The notes beneath the pieces were generated by a model that had not been told where the DNA came from, made no database searches, and saw only the letters and a program-made list of their open reading frames with translations. Positions 57,992 to 64,000 of a stretch of DNA of 64,000 bases are shown one piece after another. The stretch is from Puccinia triticina. Its lineage: Eukaryota > Basidiomycota > Pucciniomycetes > Pucciniales > Pucciniaceae. Each line of letters begins with the position of its first letter. Within the stretch, counting starts at the first letter, position 1. The stretch is from the NCBI RefSeq assembly GCF_026914185.1, contig NC_070569.1, forward strand, positions 62,001 through 126,000. Reading direction: 5' to 3'. The position numbers and the translations under genes were made by a program.

Positions 57992-58188
57992 CTGTTATGC
58001 ATCAGAGTTGCAATTTTCACCGCCACCATCAGAACCACCTGCTGGGAGTGGCTCACTGTCTAAGGCATCACCTGGTGGTCTGCCACGGCAGCTTCCTTAC
58101 CAAGTTCATCAATTGTTCCCAGCGCAGGGATAAATCCAAGAGTCGCATGTCTTTGTGGGGTTAAGCCCTCAGTCAAAAGATTGATTGC

Positions 58189-58380
58189 CTATGGTCCAGC
58201 CGGCAAGATAAGTGCAATTTTGTGACAAAAACAACGTATATGAGTTGTGGATTGAGTAAGTACAGCACCTGCAGCAATAACACTGGAATCCACAGAGAGT
58301 TTAATCAGACCAGCATCAGGTCCATAGTCCACGGCAAGTTTGAGTTCCTTGCCGGTCTGTTTGAGGACCATTTGATCCAC
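58189..58380 (-). pseudogene. Gypsy RNase H fragment
   Basis: DYGPDAGLIKLSVDSSVIAAGAVLTQ closely follows the RNase H start of the pol at 7480-10668 (DYGPDAGKLKLAVDSSFHAA). An old diverged relic. Confidence 0.8.
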
Positions 58381-58504
58381 TGTGGTTGTTGTGGAACTCC
58401 TAAAAGATCAGGAATGAGCTGTGAGGAACACCATAAATGAAGAAAGCGAAAAGAGGCATAAAAAATCCATTCTCCATGTGCCAGAATGGGGAGGTATGGT
58501 CTAA

Positions 58505-58585
58505 GTCTAACTTAACCAAGTCCCTCTATTGGAAGGGGGATGCCATCCCCCAGGGACCCTCTGAAGGAGGGACTTATGCGCTATG
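58505..58585. repeat. GC-rich hairpin repeat unit
   Basis: CTTAACCAAGTCCCTCTATT ... GAAGGAGGGACTTATGCGC with GGGGGATGCCATCCCCC inside. Confidence 0.6.
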
Positions 58586-58832
58586 TTGACCCCATGGCAG
58601 TAGAGAATTAGAAAAATGATGTTTTTCAATCCTCTTTGGACGTGCCATTTGTCACCAGGTAATAAACGTTTGGGGGAGCAAAATGTGCAGAACATCATGG
58701 AGTTTCTTTGTACATATTTTAGAAATTTTTTGGGGCCTTGGTTGCCCCATGAAGTCCTTTTTTGTGACTGAAAAGTGTCCACTTCATTGTGCATTCCACA
58801 TTTTGCACTGTACAGAATCTGAAATTGATAAT

Positions 58833-58890
58833 TATGGTGTTCAAAGTTGGTTTGCATAATTTTATGCATGCATAAATCATAAAATCATAA
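58833..58890 (-). repeat. TATGGTGTTCAAAGTTGG repeat, inverted copy
   Basis: Reverse-strand copy of the element D host repeat, also uninterrupted at TAATTTTATGCATGCATAAA. Confidence 0.65.
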
Positions 58891-59159
58891 AAATGTTTTG
58901 GCAAGGAAATTTTGTATTACATATTCAGACAGTCATATCCCCTGCAAAAAAGATTTTATGATTTATCCAAGTTTATTAAAACCACAGTTTCACAGAAACT
59001 GACTTCATGGGTTCATGCTGCATTTCATTGAAATTGCAGGCAGAAGAAATTAAAAGTTTGAAATTTGTGTTCCTTAAGTTTGAAAAGTTTAAGTTTTTTT
59101 TTTTCAGTACAGGGTTTATGGTTTGTTTGAGTTTAAATTATTGTTTTTGTGTGTTTTGA

Positions 59160-59280
59160 TTGTGTTCAAATGTTTTTGTTTTGTGTGAGTTCAAAGTTTA
59201 AATGTTTTTGTGTTGTGTGAGTTCAAAGTTTAAATTTTCTTGTTTTGTGTGAGTTAAAGTTTAAATTGTTAAAGTTTTGT
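59160..59280 (+). repeat. 40-bp tandem repeat, GTGTGAGTTCAAAGTTTAAA
   Basis: Three diverging units, T-rich, inside a low-complexity stretch (59040-59300). Confidence 0.7.
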
Positions 59281-59689
59281 TTGGGTTTGGAATTTTTGTT
59301 TTTTGAAATCAAGAAGGGGCCTACTCAAATGAAATAGGGGGCCTTCAGGGAGGGGGTGGACAAAACCAGATCCCCTGGGGGGACAAACAGCTTCCCCCCC
59401 AGCCCTTTAAGTATCCGACCAAGCTCAGACACCCTGGGCCCTGACATCCTCCAAACCAAAACTTGACAACTTGGTTGTCAGGGCCCTGCGGCCTGTACAG
59501 GCCTGTACACACTCATCCGAGTGTTTACAGGTCAGCTTGAGAGCTTGAATCCTCAAGATGACCCGTCAGGGTCATCCAGACATGTTCTGGATCCGAGGAA
59601 CTTGGCTGTGAGTTATAGTTCAATTGTGTCCCCACTTGCTGGGAGGCATCCTCCCCGAGGTCTCGGCCATCTCCTCGATGTCGGTCTGT

Positions 59690-60030
59690 AGTGGTATTGG
59701 GCTCACACCTCTCGACAACCGGTACAGACCGGCATCGATCAGGTTCACTCCTCCTCTCCGATGATTGGTCTGTGCAGGTCATCGAGGGGAGTCATAGCTC
59801 TCAATGACCGTTCTGTGCGGTCATCGAGGGGAGTCTTAGCTCTCGATGACCGGTCTGTACCGGTCATCGAGGGGACTCCGCAGTATATTACCCCTCCAAT
59901 ATGGCCGGTCCGACCGGTCATCGAGGGGTCTCTCACCTCCCGATGACCGGTTGGACCGGCCATCGAGGGGTCACACACCTCTCGATGACTGGTCGGACCG
60001 GCCATCGAGGGGTCACACACCTCTTGATCC
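59690..60030. repeat. Minisatellite, TCGATGACCGGTC / GACCGGTCATCGA units
   Basis: About nine units with a spacer GAGGGG(A/T)(G/C). Same core as 52050-52870, but GC-richer. Confidence 0.75.
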
Positions 60031-61550
60031 AAGTTGGACCCCCGCGCCCTTCTGCTCCCCTCCTCCCCCTCCTCCGATGACGACAACCCGGCTCCTCATC
60101 TGCCCGTGACCACCATGGCTGGCCCTACAGCGGCCCCAAAACACGCCCCGTCACACCCGCTCCACGCATACATATATTTCTCTCTATAACCTTTCCGACG
60201 GCACAGCGGGGCTGACGGTGTCGGCGTTCGCTTGTAGCCGCCCGGGGCCTCGCGGTAGCCCATCAGAGGTGGGATCAAACGCTGGGCCGTCGTCCACGGG
60301 CGCCTGCATTGGACCTAACAGGCGCCTTGCGCCTCGAGACGAGGAGGAGGCCGTTCTCGCGTAGCCTTGGCTTCTGCTGCGCCCGAGATCGCTCGGGACA
60401 TTCTCACTCCCCGTCTCCTCTTGATTATCTCCCCAAAACGACGTCGTCCGTCTCTCTCTCTCTCTCTCTCGTATATATATGTATGTATAGTTTCTCTCAT
60501 CTTGGAAGTGGGCGGACTGGACAGAGAGGGGAGGGGATGTGTGCCTCTATCAGTGTCAAATTTCAATATATATTCTGCCGTGCCCTGTCTCTGCAGTTGT
60601 CCTATACATTCTCTCTCTCTCTCTTGATCTCTCTACAAGGTGTGACTAGATTTTATGACAGGTGCTGCTAACACTCATATCACAAGCCAAACTGGTCATC
60701 CTACTCTAAGTGCAGCAATAGTGTAATTCTGCTAGAACTGAGCATGAAATGTGACATCTGTTAGCATTTTTGTGATATTGCTAACATTTCCAGCCAGAAA
60801 ACCTAGCAGCAGTTCTGTGTTAAACCAATATTGTAACAGAAAAATATATTGAAAGCAAATAAAACCACTGGAACGGAGTGTAATATTTTGTCTCAGCTTT
60901 GAGTAGTGTTGAACTCAGCTCACCATTTCCTTCAGAAAAAATGACTGCTGTGCTGCATTACTTAAATTTTCAAGTTGAAAAAGCAATCAAATGCTCCTGA
61001 TAGGTGTAGCACTGCTAAAGTCAGGCCAAAATCACAGAAAATGAGAGCTGTGGCAAAGGCAACTATGCTTGTGCAATGTGGTCATTTAGCACAGTGTAGT
61101 ATGTGACCCACTTTTGTCAAATGGTTTGGTGGTTATTTAAAATGCAAGATCAAAGATATTTGTGTATTGTGGCAAGCTATACAATCCAGGTGTTTTGTAT
61201 TGCTAAGCTGATAAAGGAAATCCACTACCTGTTTATTTGTATTAAAAACGTGATACAATACTCATAATTGGTACAATATTGTATTGTATCAGTTTCCCTT
61301 TTGATTGAATCACAAGGTAGAAACTAGGAGTTATACATCTGATAATCCATACACAGTCCTGATGTGGAATCTATAGCAAGAGCTGCCATGGTGGAAGGGT
61401 GTGGAAGGAAGCAGTTTCCCAAAGATGTGGGAGAATGTGTTGCATTATGGATTGAGCACAGCTGTGTTTATTGAAGTATTGGAATTGGATGAGATTAGGT
61501 GGGAGTGGCAATGGGCCCTAAATTTTGCAGCGGCGCAGCCGCCTTGGCCT
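60031..61550. other. No gene recognised
   Basis: Holds CT microsatellites (about 60450-60470 and 60610-60630) and a partial copy of the GTATTGTATC MITE (61245-61300). No protein frame supported. Confidence 0.4.
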
Positions 61551-61598
61551 CTAGTGCATGCATAAAATTATGCAAACCAACTTTGAACACCATAAATG
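61551..61598 (+). repeat. ATGCATGCATAAAATTA repeat, empty site for element D
   Basis: GCATGCATAAAATTATGCAA ACCAACTTTGAACACC without an insertion. The preceding GCAGCCGCCTTGGCCTCTAG also occurs at 53350. Confidence 0.75.
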
Positions 61599-61749
61599 TT
61601 ACAACTATGATTGCAGCTCAACCAGAGGAGTTGAGGATGAGAAAAAATAGTAGAAAGAAGGGGACAGCTTAAGCCATCCCACAAATGTAAATTAGATAAA
61701 AAAAGGTTTTAAGGTCTTTAGCGCCCCGACAATACCGTCCGAGGTGGAA

Positions 61750-61960
61750 ATTCTTAAGTCCCTGCTGACGGAGGCTTGCTTTGCAAGTTCAGCCTACCCC
61801 CCCAGGGGCTCGAAGTCTTGAGGGACTTAAGTTTGGATACTTTACAGCCCACAGTGGAAATGCCACCGACTGGGCTGTCCCCTGCTCTCGCGCGAGCTTA
61901 ACCAAGCCTCTCTGGAGGAGATCCCCGCAGGGTCTCTGTCTCACAGAGAGGCTTGCCCCC
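61750..61960. repeat. Two GC-rich hairpin repeat units
   Basis: AAGTCCCTGCTGACGGAGGC...GAGGGACTTAAG, and CTTAACCAAGCCTCTCTGGA...CAGAGAGGCTTG. Confidence 0.6.
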
Positions 61961-62437
61961 AAGCCACCGATTTTGGTGTGAGAGCTGACAAGCCTGGGGC
62001 CCAACCAACCCCCATTTTTTCTTTTATCCATGATCTCACACCCATTTTTTGCCAAATAGGGAGATGAGTGGTGCAAACTTGTAGGCTTGCTTCTTGTGCA
62101 GGCAGCCATCCACTAATCAGCTTTTTATCCCCCCAGCTGGCCACTGGATATCCTTGCAAAATCACTGCTGAGCTCGCTCCAAAAAATCAAGGTTTTTTTC
62201 CAACTTCTGTACTCAAGCATACCAATATAAATATTATGCATTGATCATGAATTGAGAATTGAACTTGCTCAAAAATATGCATTTTCATTAACAGCCATTC
62301 TCAAAAAGCTTGCGGGCTTGACGCCAAAAAAAGTTTTTTTTATTTCAGCCACAGGCCTGTACAGCTTCACTTTACAGGCAGTCAAAATCCCTTCGGGCGG
62401 CTGTTTGGCTCAATGAGGGTGACGCGCTGGCCACAGG

Positions 62438-64000
62438 TAGGGATGGCAATTGGGCGGGTTTGGGCCGCCCATGGGCCGGCTTGTCTCGGGCTGGTTTGTA
62501 ATTGGACAGGTGAGGCACAGCCTGACCCAATTAAATGCCCACCCGGCTCAGCCCATTTGGCTCTTGGGCCACCCATGGGCGGCCTGTGGGCCGCCGGCGG
62601 GCCCCAGCCAAAATGAGGAAGTAGATAAAAAAAGTATTTTGCAAGGGGTAACATGTTTTAATACATTAGGTGATGTGACATGATGATAATAGATACAATG
62701 AGATGATAAAAAAAGGAGATTGTTGTAAAGTGATGATATAATGGATAGGTTACTTTGAGGCCACTTGGTTGACGGCTGGCTTGCTGGTCTTCATCCAATC
62801 TTGAGTGCATATTAATGCCTTGACAGTTTCTTTGTTGAGGTGCATTTGATAGTCATCAAGAACGCGCCCGCCTGTAGAGAAAGCAGACTCAGAAGCAACT
62901 GAGGTTGTCCGGATCATGAGTATTGCTCTGGCAATCTTCGCAAGTGATGGGAACCAGCCAGCATTTGATTTCCACCACCCAAGCAGGTCAAAATTGGCAT
63001 CGTCCGAGTCTGAGAGGATAAGATTGCGCTCTTCAAGGTAAAAGTCGAGCTCGGCCATTGGGGTGTTAGACGTGTTGCCAGCTATAAATTGATGGAAGGC
63101 AGAGAGGTCTTGATCCATCCTCTTCCTCTTCTGTGAGGAGCGTCCTTGAATGTTGGGAGGTTCGGTTGCAGGAGAAGGTGTGGAAACATACAGTTTCCAC
63201 AAATTCATGAAGAGTGACTTGACTCGTCCGATGAAATAATTGACATCAACCTTGGCCACCGTGCTGTGCTCAAGACTGTAGCGCAGATACCACATTTTGT
63301 AACAAGGATCCAGGAAGAGTCCAATAGCAAGTATTGCCTTTGCCAGTTCCCAGTACTTATCGAACTTCTGCCTCATTGGTTTAACCATGTCGGCAAGATT
63401 TGGGTTTGATGAGCACTCAACAAGCTGATTTTCAATCGCTGAAATCACACGATATCCATAATTGATAATCAGATATTGGGTGGCACTCAATAATACAGTT
63501 GCTTTGACATAAATAAAAAATATCAATCCATGAGAGCAGAAAAATTCCTAAGCAAATAAATTGCTTACCTTGGTAGAACGGTTCAAGAAACTGTTACATA
63601 ACAGCCAGCTCCTCCCATTGCAGCTCAGTTGAACAATATTTATCTTGTCATTGAGGATTGAAAGTTCTTCAATGGCTAACTTGCACGGCAGAGATGCCTC
63701 AATCATTAGGTATGTTGAGTTCCATCGAGTGGGGACGTCCTTACATGGGCGCTTCTTCTTGAGATCAATTCCAACAGCGGTGAGGGCCTTTTCAAAGGCA
63801 TCCATGCGGGCTGAAGAGCCATGAATCCAATGGACGCAGCTTTGTAGGAGATCAACAGCGCCACCGGCCATCTTGAGCCCGTGTGAGCCCCCTCCCAAGG
63901 TGTCACACAAATATCACAAGACACTCATTTAGTCCCCACTCCTCCTCACCTACCTAGCTCTGCAGAGATACTGATCTCTCAAAGCTAGGTATGTCCTCTT
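62438..64000 (-). mobile_element. hAT element, one end inside the window
   Basis: The terminus TAGGGATGGCAATTGGGCGG (reading inward) is a classic hAT end. The degraded transposase lies on the minus strand 0.3 kb inside, so 62438 is the 3' end. The other end and target duplication are outside the window; the left candidate 8-mer is GCCACAGG (62430-62437). Confidence 0.8.
62750..63910 (-). pseudogene. hAT transposase, C-terminal part, frame-broken
   Basis: Cut-and-paste transposase. 63910-63548 covers the core: DLLQSCVHWIHGSSARMDAF, then CKDVPTRWNSTYLMIE with the conserved TRWNST box. 63526-62750 covers KYWELAKAILAIGLFLDPCYK, a linker with KRKR, and the dimerisation domain (LLGWWKSNAGWFPSLAKIAR, then SVASESAFSTGGRVLD). 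A 67-nt intron (63568-63502, GTAAGC...CAAAG) joins EPFYQ to ATVLLSATQYL. Upstream of it the correct frame is reached only after a frameshift near 63640, and it contains TAA at 63594-63596, so this copy is inactive. The N-terminal zinc finger and first catalytic Asp lie beyond or near the window edge. Confidence 0.85.

Noticed and set aside
59525..60109. Arg/Asp/Thr-rich open frames on both strands
   Set aside because: Both are products of the GATGACCGGTC minisatellite.

Overview
The window looks like a nuclear contig from a repeat-rich basidiomycete, most probably a rust fungus (Pucciniales). The basis is compact conserved eukaryotic genes split by short GT-AG introns (67-188 nt), embedded in a dense, nested mass of LTR retrotransposons, hAT-like DNA elements, foldback MITEs and minisatellites. 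The lineage call rests on the overall look of the transposon and gene complement, not on a marker gene. No rRNA, CRISPR array or bacterial feature is present.

Host genes. Four conserved genes can be reconstructed exon by exon, each with a total length divisible by three: VMA21 (24859-25493, +, 4 exons), UDP-glucose 6-dehydrogenase (26679-28674, -, 8 exons), ribosomal protein S23/uS12 (45970 to about 46953, -, 5 coding exons plus a probable 5' exon) and TIM22 (50893-51636, +, 3 exons). A fifth gene (700-3493, -, 2 exons, 902 aa) belongs to no family I recognise.

Layout. 1-6492: unknown gene, foldback element, minisatellite and a degraded LTR. 6493-16708: a 10.2-kb Ty3/Gypsy element on the minus strand (LTR, tRNA-Tyr primer site, Gag, protease, spacer ORF, RT-RNaseH-integrase, LTR), broken by a nested opposite-strand LTR inside the protease and by a solo LTR of a second family just before pol. 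17380-19260: minisatellites. 19269-21119: a 1.85-kb LTR element that carries only a broken Gag. 21869-24120: foldback and minisatellite elements. 24859-28674: convergent VMA21 and UDP-glucose dehydrogenase genes. 29027-31391: LINE remnant, itself interrupted by a CACTG-ended element. 32823-33911: solo LTR with a tRNA-bearing insertion. 34943-36879: hAT-like element. 37694-41796: remnants of a transposon-borne protein and a RecQ-like helicase. 42001-45069: a nest of TAA-flanked element, hAT-like element and solo LTR. 45297-51636: RPS23 and TIM22 among GC-rich hairpin repeats and MITEs. 51867-53281: two more hAT-like elements. 53515-58400: fragments of hAT transposases, a tyrosine recombinase and Gypsy pol, plus a third solo LTR. 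58500-62437: repeats only. 62438-64000: end of a degraded hAT element with its transposase.

The most notable signals are: (i) hAT-type elements with 8-bp target duplications, each filled with its own near-palindromic satellite; (ii) five related donor-to-acceptor, intron-like cassettes placed around the ORFs of the Gypsy element, together with a U UUU UUA slippery heptamer; and (iii) two unrelated LTR elements that both appear to prime from tRNA-Tyr, one at the 3' end and one at the anticodon arm.
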